From Amycolatopsis antarctica (GTDB lineage: Bacteria; Actinomycetota; Actinomycetes; Mycobacteriales; Pseudonocardiaceae), in the NCBI RefSeq assembly GCF_002262875.1, contig NZ_NKYE01000022.1:38655-102654 (forward strand): a stretch of DNA of 64,000 bases, written 5' to 3'. Position 1 is the stretch's first letter, and each line of letters opens with the position of its first letter. Both the position numbers and the translations under genes were made by a program. Positions 17,424-26,639 of this stretch are shown in pieces. Below the pieces are notes generated by a model. It was given only the letters and a program-made list of their open reading frames with translations. It did not search any database and was not told where the DNA came from.

Positions 17424-18302
17424 TCAACGCCCCGTGGCGGAGAAATGCATGATGTCCTTCGGGTCGTCCCAGTTCCCGCCCCACGTCCAGCCCGCTTCGC
17501 CGAACGCCGAGGTCGCCACGTCACCGGGCCGGATCATGCCCGCCCGCTCCACCGAACGGTCCGTGTACGCCGACGCGAGTTCGGGAAGTACCACGTCGTC
17601 CTTGACGTACGGGTTGCAGAACGGGTTGACGTCGACCGCTTGGCCGTAGGCGTGCGCGGACCAGGTCCGGGCACCACGGGTGGGCCGGCATACGAACGCG
17701 GACGTGTTGTTGCCGTCGCCGGTGGGTGCGGCATCGAGCTCGTCCGCCCTGGTCACCCGCATCTCCTCGATGGGGAACCGCGACTCGAACAGTGTGCCGA
17801 ACGCCGCGGTCACCGCCTGGGCGGCGGACGCCCCGACGAGCATCTCGCCGGTGTGCGGACGTCCGTCGAAACCCCAGAACGACATCGTCAGGTAGCGCAG
17901 TTCGCCTGCTGCGACCGGACATTCAGCCTGCCAGGTGCTGCGGGCGAGCACCTCCGAAGGCACGGCCTGGACGGTCGAGGCGTACCGGCCGTCCTCGGGC
18001 GGCGGCAGCAGATCCACCGTCGGCAACGCCCTGTCCACCAGTTCGGGCGGGGTGGACAGGATCTGGCCGTAACCGTCGGATCGCAGCGGCAGCGGCTGGG
18101 CGCCCACTCGCCACCGGGGAGCGGGTGGAGGTGACGGAGCCACCGGGGACGTACTCGTCCCAGGCTGCGGCGTTACGGGGGCCGAAGCGGGGCCAGACGC
18201 AGGCGCGGGTTCGGGAACGGAAGGCTGCTCGGTGCCGCAACCGGCGACCATCGTCGCCGCAGCGCACACGGCGAGAGCCGCCATCGAAACCCGCACTGTC
18301 AC
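17424..18302 (-). CDS. M15-family (VanY-like) D-Ala-D-Ala carboxypeptidase lipoprotein
   Basis: A 292-residue lipoprotein. The N-terminus is a short signal peptide ending in the lipobox MVAGC (Cys near residue 22), then a Pro/Ser/Thr-rich linker to about residue 70. The C-terminal domain carries the M15 zinc motif 'SAHAYGQAVDVNP' (HxxGxAxD) and the second zinc His in 'KDIMHFSATG'. It should trim the terminal D-Ala from peptidoglycan stem peptides outside the membrane. The start is uncertain; the GTG at 18302 gives the best signal peptide, while the open frame continues upstream with Arg-rich non-signal sequence. Confidence 0.87.
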   Translation of the reverse strand: MTVRVSMAALAVCAAATMVAGCGTEQPSVPEPAPASGPASAPVTPQPGTSTSPVAPSPPPAPRWRVGAQPLPLRSDGYGQILSTPPELVDRALPTVDLLPPPEDGRYASTVQAVPSEVLARSTWQAECPVAAGELRYLTMSFWGFDGRPHTGEMLVGASAAQAVTAAFGTLFESRFPIEEMRVTRADELDAAPTGDGNNTSAFVCRPTRGARTWSAHAYGQAVDVNPFCNPYVKDDVVLPELASAYTDRSVERAGMIRPGDVATSAFGEAGWTWGGNWDDPKDIMHFSATGR

Positions 18303-18583
18303 ACGGTCAGCTTCGCAGAGTCGCGGCCTGCCGGTCGATGCCACCCGTTTCAGTGACACCGGATAGCGCTCGTTGCGGCTAGGGTCGTTCGCGTTGCCAC
18401 CGGTGACGCTCCGCGCCCGAGTGGTCTCCCGATGTCGCACCCGACGAGGCCGCGGCGGGCCCGGATCCGCGCCGGAACACACGCGACGCACAGACCGAAG
18501 AGCACACGCACCGAGCAGCACGAACGACGTACGGAACGACCAGGACGGCAGACGTGGCGCCGTCCGAACGAAAGGGACAACGC

Positions 18584-19414
18584 ATGCCTCAGTCCAACCG
18601 GAACCGCAACCGCCGGCGCTGGGTCATCGCGGCCACGGCCGTCGCGGGTGCCGTACTCGTCCCGGCCGCCGCCTCCGCGGTGGCGGCGGAATCCCCGGAC
18701 TCCGAGGCCGTGCCCGCCCCGGTCGTGGAGCCACGCATCGTCGGTGGCGAGCCCGCCTCCGTCGGTGACCACCCGTACGCCGTGTACCTCGCCGACAGTG
18801 CCGGCGGACAGTTCTGTGGCGGCACACTGGTTTCCCGCAACGCGGTGGTGACCGCCGCCCACTGCACCGCCTCGATGAGCCCGGCGGACATCACCGTCGT
18901 CGCCGGCCGCGAGGACACCCGGACCGGCGAGGGCGAGATGAGCGCAGTGCGGGACATCTGGGTCTCGCCCGACTACACCGATTACGGTTCCGGCAACGAC
19001 ATCGCCGTGCTGAAGCTCACCGACTCCCTGCGATACCGGCCCGCGGCCGTGGCCACCGCGGCAGACGCGGGCGCGTACGCCGAGGGCACGTCCGCGACCG
19101 TGCTCGGCTGGGGCCGGACGAGCGAGGGCGGTGCCCGCTCCACCATCCTGCGCGGGGCGCAGGTGCCCATCGCCGGGGACGCGACCTGCGGGCAGGCCTT
19201 CGGCAACTACGACAACCGGACCATGGTCTGCGCCGGGTACCCGGAGGGCGGTGTCGACGCCTGCCAGGGCGATTCGGGCGGCCCCCTGGTGGTCAACGGA
19301 ACGCTGATCGGTGTCGTGTCCTTCGGTGAGGGATGCGCCCAGCCCGGTAAGCCCGGTGTCTACACCCGCGTGGCCACCTACGCCGAGGACATCGCCCGCG
19401 AGAGCCGTCGCTGA
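18584..19414 (+). CDS. Secreted trypsin-like serine protease (S1A)
   Basis: A 276-residue preproenzyme. An Arg-rich start and hydrophobic stretch form a signal peptide ending near AAASAVAAE. A short propeptide is cut after R51 to give the mature IVGGE N-terminus. The catalytic triad is H93 (TAAHC), D139 (GNDIAVLKL) and S231 (GDSGGP). D225, six residues before the Ser, fills the S1 pocket, predicting cleavage after Arg or Lys. AAGGGA 6 bp before the ATG decides the start over an upstream GTG. It resembles Streptomyces-type trypsins. Confidence 0.95.
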   Translation: MPQSNRNRNRRRWVIAATAVAGAVLVPAAASAVAAESPDSEAVPAPVVEPRIVGGEPASVGDHPYAVYLADSAGGQFCGGTLVSRNAVVTAAHCTASMSPADITVVAGREDTRTGEGEMSAVRDIWVSPDYTDYGSGNDIAVLKLTDSLRYRPAAVATAADAGAYAEGTSATVLGWGRTSEGGARSTILRGAQVPIAGDATCGQAFGNYDNRTMVCAGYPEGGVDACQGDSGGPLVVNGTLIGVVSFGEGCAQPGKPGVYTRVATYAEDIARESRR

Positions 19415-19569
19415 GCCGCGTCACGAAGGGTTCTTCCCGCAGCGAGCGCCGCCGATCGCCCGGGCCGGGGTGAATTCTCCGACGCCCGGACCCGCGAACA
19501 GCGGCACCGCAGGTCGTGCGCGGACCGGTGCGCCTGCCGTCGGCGGGAACACCGTGATAAGCAGTCGGG

Positions 19570-20061
19570 GTGAACACGAGGAACGATTCGCCCGAGGTCG
19601 CCGAGGCCGCCGGTGACGAACTGACCGCCGCTCCGCTGTACGAGATCCTCCGGTTGCGGGTGGACGTGTTCGTCGTCGAGCAGGAATGCCCGTACCCGGA
19701 GATCGACGGCCGCGATCTGTCCCCGGACACCCGGCACTTCTGGGTGCGTGGACGGGATGGCGTCGACGGTTATCTGCGGGTGCTCGCCGGCCAGGAAGGG
19801 GTGCGCCGCGTCGGCCGGGTGTGCACCTCGGGCGGAGCCAGGGGGAGTGGCCTCGGTGCGCACCTGATGCGGGCGGCGATGGCGCACATCGGCGACCGGG
19901 AGTCGGTGCTGGACTCGCAGGTGTACGCGACCGGCTTCTACGCGCGGTTCGGTTACCGGACCGAGGGCGAGGAGTACCTGGAGGACGGCATCCCGCACGT
20001 TGTCATGCGCCGTCCGGCGGGTTCGCCGGTCAGCGAGCCCGGTCCGGCGCCGTCTCGGTGA
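19570..20061 (+). CDS. ElaA-type GNAT N-acetyltransferase
   Basis: A 163-residue GNAT. 'LYEILRLRVDVFVVEQECPYPEIDGRDL' is the ElaA N-terminal signature. 'GRVCTSGGARGSGLGAHLMRAAM' is the acetyl-CoA loop and 'YATGFYARFGYRTEGEEYLEDGIPHVVM' the conserved C-terminus. Its substrate in bacteria is not established. It starts at a GTG. Its 3' end overlaps that of the convergent bioF gene by 32 bp. Confidence 0.9.
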   Translation: MNTRNDSPEVAEAAGDELTAAPLYEILRLRVDVFVVEQECPYPEIDGRDLSPDTRHFWVRGRDGVDGYLRVLAGQEGVRRVGRVCTSGGARGSGLGAHLMRAAMAHIGDRESVLDSQVYATGFYARFGYRTEGEEYLEDGIPHVVMRRPAGSPVSEPGPAPSR

Positions 20062-21214
20062 TCACCCGGACCGCGGTGTCCACATCGGACTCGGTGAGGT
20101 CGGCGCGGGCGGTGAGCCGCAGCCGGGAGATGCCGTCCGGGACAGACGGGGGGCGGAAGCAGCCCACACGGACCCCGTGCTCGGCGCAGCGCGCGGCCCA
20201 GGACATGGCCTCGTCCGGGGAAGGCGCGTGCACCGACACCACCGCGGCCTCCGGGGTGCTCGTGGTGAACCCGGCTTCGCGCAGCCGGGCACCGAGGCCG
20301 GTGGCCGCGGCCAGCACCTGAGCCGGCAGACCCGGTTCGGCGCGCAGGGCGGTCAGCGCCGCGAGCGCGGCGGCCACACTGCCCGGCGCCAGAGCGGTGT
20401 CGAAGATGAAGCTGCGGGCCGTGTCCACGAGATGCCGGATGACGCGGCGCGGCCCGAGAACGGCACCGCCCTGCGCTCCCAGCGCCTTCGACAGGGTGAT
20501 GGTCGTGACCACGTCCGGCGAGCCGGACAGGCCGGCCTCGTGCACCGCGCCGCGGCCGCCGTCGCCGAGCACGCCGAACCCGTGTGCGTCGTCGACGAGG
20601 AGGGCGGCGCCCTGCGCGCGGCAGGCGTGCCACAGTTCCGGCAGCGGAGCCAGGTCACCGTCCACCGAGAACACCGAGTCGGTCACCACCAGTGCCCGCT
20701 GTTTGCGCCTGGTGGACAGTGCGTGGGTGAAGGCCGCCGGGTCGCGGTGCGCGACGGCCGCGACGTCGGCGCGGGAGAGCCGGCAGCCCTCGATCAGGGA
20801 GGCGTGGATGTACTTGTCGGTGACGATGGCGCACTCGCTGCCGGACAGGGCCGTCACGGCACCCAGATTCGCGGCGAAACCGGAGGAGAACACCAGCGCG
20901 GCCTCGGTGCCGCAGAACCGGGCGAGTTCACGCTCCAGATCCGCGTGCAGTTCGGTCGATCCGGTCACCAGCCGGGAACCGGTCGAACCGGCACCCCAGC
21001 GCAGCGAGGCGGCCGCGGCGGCTCCGGCGACGCGCTTGTCCTTGGCCAGCCCCAGATAGTCGTTGCCCGCGAGATCGAGATCGCCCGGCTCGGCGGTCCG
21101 TGCGCGGAGCCTGCGGACCAGTCCGGCGCCGGCACGCTTCTCGGCTTCCTCGTCGAGCCAGTCGAAGACCCGCTCGGGCTGGACATCGGTGGAGATCGGT
21201 CCCGGTGCGCTCAC
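20030..21214 (-). CDS. bioF: 8-amino-7-oxononanoate synthase (KAPA synthase)
   Basis: A 394-residue PLP enzyme of the alpha-oxoamine synthase family. It joins pimeloyl-ACP/CoA and L-alanine in biotin synthesis. Visible features are 'NDYLGLAKDKRV', 'GSTGSRLVTGSTELHADLERELARF', the cofactor Asp/His region 'LLVDDAHGFGVLGDGGRGAV', and the Schiff-base Lys in 'TITLSKALGAQGG'. No other bio genes are in the window, so a related oxoamine synthase role is possible but less likely. The start is taken as the GTG at 21214, where homology begins; its ribosome site is weak. Confidence 0.88.
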   Translation of the reverse strand: MSAPGPISTDVQPERVFDWLDEEAEKRAGAGLVRRLRARTAEPGDLDLAGNDYLGLAKDKRVAGAAAAASLRWGAGSTGSRLVTGSTELHADLERELARFCGTEAALVFSSGFAANLGAVTALSGSECAIVTDKYIHASLIEGCRLSRADVAAVAHRDPAAFTHALSTRRKQRALVVTDSVFSVDGDLAPLPELWHACRAQGAALLVDDAHGFGVLGDGGRGAVHEAGLSGSPDVVTTITLSKALGAQGGAVLGPRRVIRHLVDTARSFIFDTALAPGSVAAALAALTALRAEPGLPAQVLAAATGLGARLREAGFTTSTPEAAVVSVHAPSPDEAMSWAARCAEHGVRVGCFRPPSVPDGISRLRLTARADLTESDVDTAVRVITETAPDRAR

Positions 21215-21352
21215 CCCTGGAGTCTCGCACCGCCCGGACAGGCTGGCATCGTGCACCCTCGCCGGTCGCCCGCGGGATTCCCGTGCGGGGCCTATTCTCC
21301 GGTGCGGACGCCGTGTTCACCCCGAACGCGGCCGGGTGCGAGGCGGGGCGCG

Positions 21353-22081
21353 ATGGAGAGCACGGAACTGGCCGAGATGCCGTCGGACTGGCAACGGGCG
21401 CTCGCCGTCGTCGCGCATCCCGACGATCTGGAGTACGGCGCGTCCGGCGCCGTGGCCCGCTGGACCGACGAGGGCCGCGAGGTGACGTACGTGCTCGCCA
21501 CCAGCGGCGAGGCCGGTATCGACGGGATGGACCCCGAGCGGGCGGGGCCGCTGCGGGAACGCGAGCAGATCGCCGGCGCGGCCGTGGTCGGGGTGCGCCG
21601 GGTGGACTTCCTCGGCCACCGTGACGGCGTGCTGGAGTACGGACTTCCGCTGCGGCGCGACATCGCCAGGGCCGTGCGAAAGTACCGCCCGGAGCTGGTG
21701 GTGATGGCCAACCATCGCGAGCACTGGCCGGGTGGCGGGCTGAACATGGCCGACCACCGGCACGCCGGGCTCGCCACCCTCGACGCCGTGCGGGACGCGG
21801 GCAACCGCTGGGTCTTCCCGGAGCTGCTCGACGACGAGGGACTGGAACCGTGGCCCGGTGTGCGCTGGGTGGCGGTGGCGGCCTCACCGGAGGCCACCCA
21901 CGCCGTCGACATCACCACGACGATGGATCGGGCCGTCGACTCGCTGCGCGCGCACGCCGCGTATCTGGCGGGACTGGACGACCCGGGTGACCCGGACGAG
22001 TTCCTGCGTCAGGCCGCCCGCGCCGAGGGTGAGCGCTTCGGCGGCGTGCATGCCTGCTCGTTCGAGCTCATTTCGCTGTAG
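21353..22081 (+). CDS. PIG-L/LmbE family zinc deacetylase
   Basis: A 242-residue zinc hydrolase of the MshB/Mca fold. The zinc motif AHPDD lies near residue 22, with 'TSGEAGIDGMDPERAGPLREREQ', 'FLGHRDGVLEYGLPLRRDIARAVRKYRPELVV' and the third ligand in 'MADHRHAGLATLDA'. It deacetylates an N-acetylglucosaminyl or related amide. The length is shorter than MshB or Mca, so it may be a generic LmbE paralogue rather than a mycothiol enzyme. The ATG at 21353 has a GGCGGGG site. It is divergent from bioF. Confidence 0.88.
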   Translation: MESTELAEMPSDWQRALAVVAHPDDLEYGASGAVARWTDEGREVTYVLATSGEAGIDGMDPERAGPLREREQIAGAAVVGVRRVDFLGHRDGVLEYGLPLRRDIARAVRKYRPELVVMANHREHWPGGGLNMADHRHAGLATLDAVRDAGNRWVFPELLDDEGLEPWPGVRWVAVAASPEATHAVDITTTMDRAVDSLRAHAAYLAGLDDPGDPDEFLRQAARAEGERFGGVHACSFELISL

Positions 22082-22107
22082 CGAAAGGGAATCGGGCCGT
22101 TGACGCG

Positions 22108-22152
22108 GCGAGGGCCGGGTACCGGGCGCGTGGCCCGGCACCCGGCCCTCGC
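22108..22152. terminator. Strong hairpin terminator between convergent genes
   Basis: A stem of about 20 bp with one A-C mismatch: GCGAGGGCCGGGT at 22108-22120 pairs with its complement at 22140-22152. CCGGGC/GCCCGG form the inner stem around a 5-nt loop. It lies between the PIG-L stop and the helicase stop and can serve both strands. No long T-run, as is usual in actinobacteria. Confidence 0.85.
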
Positions 22153-22166
22153 CGGTGCGGTATCGC

Positions 22167-23648
22167 TCAGTCGTTGTACTGGCGGCGTGCCGGGGCGCGC
22201 CCGCCGGTGCGGTGCGGTCGCCCGCCGCCGCGCGAGGACGACTCGTGCCGCGAGGACTCGTGCCGGGAACCGCCCTGCCTGCGTCCGGCACCGAAGCTCG
22301 GACGTCCGCCGCGGCCGCCCGCGGGCGGGCCGCCACGACGCCCGCCGGGGGCGCGGGTCGGGCGGCTCTGCCGCTCGATGACCGGCTCGCCGCTCGGCGT
22401 ACGCGCGCCGGTGACACGGGTCAGTTCCGCGTCGCCCGGGCGGACCTGGGCCTGTTCCGGCTTGATGCCTGCGCGGTCGGTCATCCGGCGGACCATGCGG
22501 CGCTGGTCGTGGGTGACCAGCGTGACGACGGTGCCCGAGGCCCCGGCCCGCGCGGTGCGCCCGGCCCGGTGCAGGTAGTCCTTGTGGTCCGCGGCCGGGT
22601 CGACGTGCAGCACGAGGCTGATCCCGTCGACGTGGATGCCGCGGGCGGCGACGTCGGTGGCCACGAGGACACTGGTGTGTCCGTCCTTGAAGTCGGCGAG
22701 GACCCGGTTGCGCTGTCCCTGCGTCTTGCCGCCGTGCAAGGCGCCCGCGTGCACGCCGCTGGCGCGCAGCTTGTCGGCCAGGCGGTCGACGTGGTGCTTG
22801 GTGCGGACGAACATGATCGTGCGTCCCTCGCGGGCACCGATCTCGGTGATCACGTTCTGCTTGTCCGGGTGCGAAACCTGCAGGACGTAGTGGTCCATGG
22901 TGTCGATGCTGGCGGTGGCCGCGTCGACGGAGTGGGTCACCGGGTCGGTCAGGTAGGCGCGGACGAGACGGTCGACGTCGCCGTCGAGCGTCGCCGAGAA
23001 CAGCAGGCGCTGGCCACGCGGCGGTGTCAGGTCGAGGATCTCCCTGACCTGCGGCATGAAGCCCATGTCGGCCATCTGGTCGGCCTCGTCCAGCGCCACG
23101 AAGTTCACGTCACCGAGCACGCAGGTGCCCTGGCGGACGTGGTCGGACAGCCGTCCGGGGGTGGCGATCAGCAGGTCGACGCCGCGGTGCAGTGCCTCGG
23201 CCTGGCGGCCGAAGGCCATGCCGCCGACGGCGGTACGGCACCACAGGCCCATCGACTTGGCCAGCGGGGTCAGCGCGTCGGCCACCTGCATGGCCAGTTC
23301 GCGCGTCGGGACGAGGACCAGCGCGCGGGGACGCTTCGAGCGGGCGCGTCCACCGTCGAGGCGGGCGAGCAGGGCGAGACCGAAGGCGAGGGTCTTGCCG
23401 GAACCGGTCTGCGCGCGGCCCAGCACGTCGCGGCCGGCGAGAGCGTCCGGCAGCGTGGCGGCCTGGATGGCGAACGGCGCGTGCAGACCCTGCTCGCGCA
23501 GCGTGCGCAGCAGCGGTTCGGGAAGGTTGAGTTCGGCGAAGGTCTTGCTGGGGGCGGTGCCGGCCGCCGTGTTCTCCTGGCCGTTCTGACGGTGCCGCGG
23601 CTTGCGGGAACGGGCGGAGGTGCTCTCGGAATCGAGCGTGACTGTCAC
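22167..23648 (-). CDS. DEAD-box ATP-dependent RNA helicase
   Basis: A 493-residue RNA helicase. The Q motif lies near 'FAELNLPEPLLRTLREQGLHAPFAIQ', followed by motif I AQTGSGKT, Ia PTRELAMQV, Ib TPGRL, II DEAD (VALDEADQM), III SAT, V 'DVAARGIHV' and VI 'HRAGRTARAG'. The tail (~410-493) is Gly/Arg/His-rich (RGGG repeats), a likely RNA-binding extension as in cold-shock helicases. It should unwind structured RNA in ribosome assembly or mRNA decay. GAGAGG precedes the GTG start. Its long 5' leader is listed separately. Confidence 0.95.
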   Translation of the reverse strand: MTVTLDSESTSARSRKPRHRQNGQENTAAGTAPSKTFAELNLPEPLLRTLREQGLHAPFAIQAATLPDALAGRDVLGRAQTGSGKTLAFGLALLARLDGGRARSKRPRALVLVPTRELAMQVADALTPLAKSMGLWCRTAVGGMAFGRQAEALHRGVDLLIATPGRLSDHVRQGTCVLGDVNFVALDEADQMADMGFMPQVREILDLTPPRGQRLLFSATLDGDVDRLVRAYLTDPVTHSVDAATASIDTMDHYVLQVSHPDKQNVITEIGAREGRTIMFVRTKHHVDRLADKLRASGVHAGALHGGKTQGQRNRVLADFKDGHTSVLVATDVAARGIHVDGISLVLHVDPAADHKDYLHRAGRTARAGASGTVVTLVTHDQRRMVRRMTDRAGIKPEQAQVRPGDAELTRVTGARTPSGEPVIERQSRPTRAPGGRRGGPPAGGRGGRPSFGAGRRQGGSRHESSRHESSSRGGGRPHRTGGRAPARRQYND

Positions 23649-24007
23649 AGATGCCTCTCGGACGTGGCACGTCGCAAGGAGGCCCGCTGGCCCGCGCGCA
23701 GGCAGGGCACATTTCGAAGCGGTGGGCGTTCACAGGGACGAACCCGGCATTCTGCGTCGGCGGGATCGCCGGACACGGAACGCCTCGGATTGATGGACCA
23801 CCGCGAGCCGAGGTCGGCTTGACGTAGCAGCGGCGCGACGCCCGTTGCGGTGCGTCACCACCCTACCTGAGACGCGCCGGTAGGGTCGACTCGCCCCGAC
23901 CGGGGTGGCGCAGGTGACCGCAGCGGTCGATTCGGTACTTCGCACACGGTCGCGGTCGTGTCCGGTGCGGGGACACCCGCACGTCTGGTTTCCGTGGACG
24001 GTGAGCC
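23649..24007. other. Intergenic tract upstream of the helicase
   Basis: About 360 bases with no credible gene. It should contain the helicase promoter (minus strand) and perhaps a long leader, as is common for cold-shock helicases. I see no defined riboswitch or hairpin in it. Confidence 0.5.
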
Positions 24008-25128
24008 GTGGTGCCCGTCACCACGATTGTGCGCGCCGTTCTGGAGCGGGTGCTGGCGGGAGGCCGCCGTGGGGCCGGCGCACCGGTGCTGCACCTGGTA
24101 ATCACCCATCTCGCGGACTGGGGGGCCACCCGTCTCGGCGCACTGCTCACGGCCGCCGTCGCGGGCTGCGCGGGATTGCCGGACCTGGGTGGCGAGGATC
24201 TCGACGAGCGCATCGTGGCCGACCTGGTGCGCGGCCGTCCGGCGCCGGCCGAGCTTTACGCCGGGCGGACCCTGCCGCCCGGCGCTGGCCGAGCGCGCGC
24301 GGTTGCGCGAGACGTACGGGCGGCGAAGGAGGTGCTGTCCCGTTATCCGCAGACCGATCTGGCCCTGCCCGGCCATCTGGGTGAGGTCCAGCTCACCCGC
24401 GCCGAGTTCGAGCAGCTCGTGCGGGGCGATCCGAAACGCGCGGTGGCCCTGCTGGACACGACAGTGCGCGACTGCGGTCCGCGATCCGCGCGCCGTGCAC
24501 CTGGTCGGTGTGCCCAGCCGGGTGCCCCTGCTGGGCACACTGCTGCGGAGCTGGACCCCGGCACCGATCCGGCCGGACGACCAGCCGGAGGCCGTGGTGG
24601 CGCTGGGGGCACACGAACTGGCGGAGCCCGTGGGGCCCGGCCGGGCGCCGGAGACGTCCACTGTGGATTCCGGTGCCCGTGCCACACCCGTTGCGACACC
24701 GCGTCCACAATGGAGGTTCGAGGTCCCGAGGCCGTGTACAGCCTGTCCTATCTCGGCCTGCGGGCGCAGCTCGTCGACGCGCCCCGCGGCGTACTTCTCC
24801 GGCGAGGTAACCCGCCGCCTGGGGCTGCTACGTGCCCGCCTGTGTCGCGGTCACCCCCGCCACCGAGGAATTCGTCCACGGCAGACAGGAGGACCTGCTC
24901 CAGCTCGTTGACGACCGGGGTGCCTGGCTGGAGACATCCCTGCGGTTCTTCGGTGACACGGCACGGATCCAGGGCTGCCCGGACGAGAGGGTGGACCTCT
25001 CGCCGGGCGAGACCGGGATCATCTGCGAGGTGCTCGCCCTCGGTGCCGACACCCCGCTCGGCGGTCTTTCGATGACCTTCGAGGGGGAACGTCCCGACCG
25101 CAGGCTCTGGTGGCGCCTGCCCCGCTGA
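24008..25128 (+). pseudogene. Degraded Hsp70-like gene with multiple frameshifts
   Basis: Pieces of an Hsp70/DnaK-type protein occur in order but in changing frames. Frame 2 gives 'DLGGEDLDERIVADL' (the DnaK GGDDFD region) and 'RAAKEVLSRYPQTDLALPG'. Between these, frame 3 supplies 'PALAERARLRE' for ~30 bp, a pair of compensating indels. After ~24480 frame 3 continues with 'HLVGVPSRVPLLGTLLRSW', the VGGSSRIP phosphate-2 region. From 24832 frame 1 encodes a C-terminal stretch ending 'ERPDRRLWWRLPR'. At least three to four frame changes argue for a dead gene rather than a single read error. Confidence 0.7.
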
Positions 25129-25137
25129 GGCGCGGGG

Positions 25138-26187
25138 TCACGGCAGTCCCGCGAGCTCGCGCAGCTCGGCCACCAGTTCCCCGGCGTCGGCGTCCGCGGG
25201 GTCGAGACCGCGGGCGAGGAACCAGTCGGCGATGTTGCGCACGTCCCGGGCGAGGAACTCGGTCCCGCGCGGATTCGCGACCACGTCGACCACCTGCGGC
25301 AGGTCGATCAGCACCACACGTCCACTGTGGACGAGCACGTTGTACGCCGAGAGGTCGCCATGTGCGAGCCCTTGCGCGGCAAGGGATTCCACTGCCCGGA
25401 CGGTCTGCTGCCACAGGTCGCGCAGCTCCTCGGCGTCCGGCCGGAGCTGGGCGAGCCTGGGCGCGGCCGTGCCGTCGGCGTCGCCGAGGAACTCCATCAG
25501 CAGCTCGGTGCCCGCCCGTTGCACCGGGTACGGCACCGGCGCCCCCGCCGACCACAGCCGGCTCAGCGTCGCGAACTCCGCGACCGCCCACTGCTCGGCG
25601 ATCAGGTTGCGGCCGAACGAGGTCCGGTTCCGCATCGCCCGCATCTCGCGTGACCGGCGCATACGCCTGCCCTCGAGATATCCGGCGTCGCGGTGGAACA
25701 TCCGGTGCTCGTCGCTGCGGTAGCGCTTGGCGGCCAGTAGACAACCGTCACCCGACGCGCCACCGCCTGCCGTACCGGAGTCGGTGACCCGGGCGTGGTC
25801 ACCGGGCTCCCTGCCGGTTTCCCCGCCGTCCCGCTCTCCGGGCTGCCCGGCGGGCAGCCCGCGGCGCAACAGGTGCACGTCGGCTTCCTTGCCGCTCTTG
25901 AGCACGCCGAGTTCGGTGTCCACGGCGGCGAGTTCGGTCACCACCCAGTACGGCAGTGGGCGGGGTCCCTGTTCTCCGTCCGCCCAGGTGGACCAGCGGT
26001 CGCCTCCGCCGGGGATCTCGCGTTCGGCGTAGGCGTCGTCGCGCAGGTTCGCGAGCCGGGCCTTCTCCTGCGCGGTCAGCCTGCCGGACCGTTCCGGCTC
26101 GGGTTCGTCGTCGAAGCGGGCCTTGCGTGGTGTGCGGCGTACCGGGGCGTCGGGTATGCGGTCGCCGTCGACATCGTGCTTGCGCAC
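25138..26187 (-). CDS. RIO-type serine protein kinase
   Basis: A 349-residue atypical kinase of the RIO1 family. Residues ~20-60 are charged. 'VLKSGKEADVHLLRR' is the RIO nucleotide loop and 'LLAAKRY' supplies the ATP Lys. 'FGRNLIAEQWAVAEFATLSRLWSAGAPVPYPV' is the conserved helix, 'AHGDLSAYNVLV' the catalytic loop and 'VVLIDLPQVVD' the metal Asp. Bacterial RIO kinases have unknown substrates. An acidic Gly-rich insert (~110-145) interrupts the N-lobe. GAGGAG 8 bp before the GTG at 26187 decides the start. Confidence 0.93.
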   Translation of the reverse strand: MRKHDVDGDRIPDAPVRRTPRKARFDDEPEPERSGRLTAQEKARLANLRDDAYAEREIPGGGDRWSTWADGEQGPRPLPYWVVTELAAVDTELGVLKSGKEADVHLLRRGLPAGQPGERDGGETGREPGDHARVTDSGTAGGGASGDGCLLAAKRYRSDEHRMFHRDAGYLEGRRMRRSREMRAMRNRTSFGRNLIAEQWAVAEFATLSRLWSAGAPVPYPVQRAGTELLMEFLGDADGTAAPRLAQLRPDAEELRDLWQQTVRAVESLAAQGLAHGDLSAYNVLVHSGRVVLIDLPQVVDVVANPRGTEFLARDVRNIADWFLARGLDPADADAGELVAELRELAGLP

Positions 26188-26387
26188 TGGTGGTTCTCCT
26201 CGAATGAAGGGCCACCGGCGCGCTGCGGCTACGCCGGCGGGAAGGGCGGGCGGGCGAAGGGAAAGCCCACGACATTCCTCGTCACGGGGCACCTCCTTCG
26301 TCTCGTCCGCTCCGGCCTCCACCGGGTCGCGTATCGGGTACCTTTCCGCACCCCGCCACCACCCGCAACCGAATAACGTCGCCCGCC

Positions 26388-26456
26388 CACCCCGTCGTGT
26401 CGCGCGCCCTGGCACCCCGTGTCGGGCGTCTGGGCACCCCGTGTCGTGCGCTCCAG
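26388..26456. repeat. 22-bp repeat cluster, left (inverted relative to the right cluster)
   Basis: Two good tandem copies of a 22-bp unit starting CACCCCGTGTCG (26413-26434 and 26435-26456), preceded by a diverged copy from 26388. The core GGCACCCCGTGTCGGGC is the reverse complement of the core in the four-copy cluster at 27581-27668. Confidence 0.85.
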
Positions 26457-26639
26457 CTCAGGAGGCGATCCGGGCCGACGTCCGCGCCCGTGGGCGAATG
26501 CAGGGATCGTGCCGCGCCCGGGGCCTGCTCGGCACCGCCGTGTTGGTGGACGTGCTCGCGGCCGGCGCGCCGTGACTGCTCGGCGCCGGCCCGTTCGGCT
26601 GGCTGCTCGCCGCCGGGTGGTAAGGCCGCGACCGGCCCC

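Noticed and set aside
20000..22081. A 693-codon plus-strand frame spanning bioF and the PIG-L gene
   Set aside because: Its first two thirds are antisense to bioF; only the last 242 codons from 21353 are a real protein.
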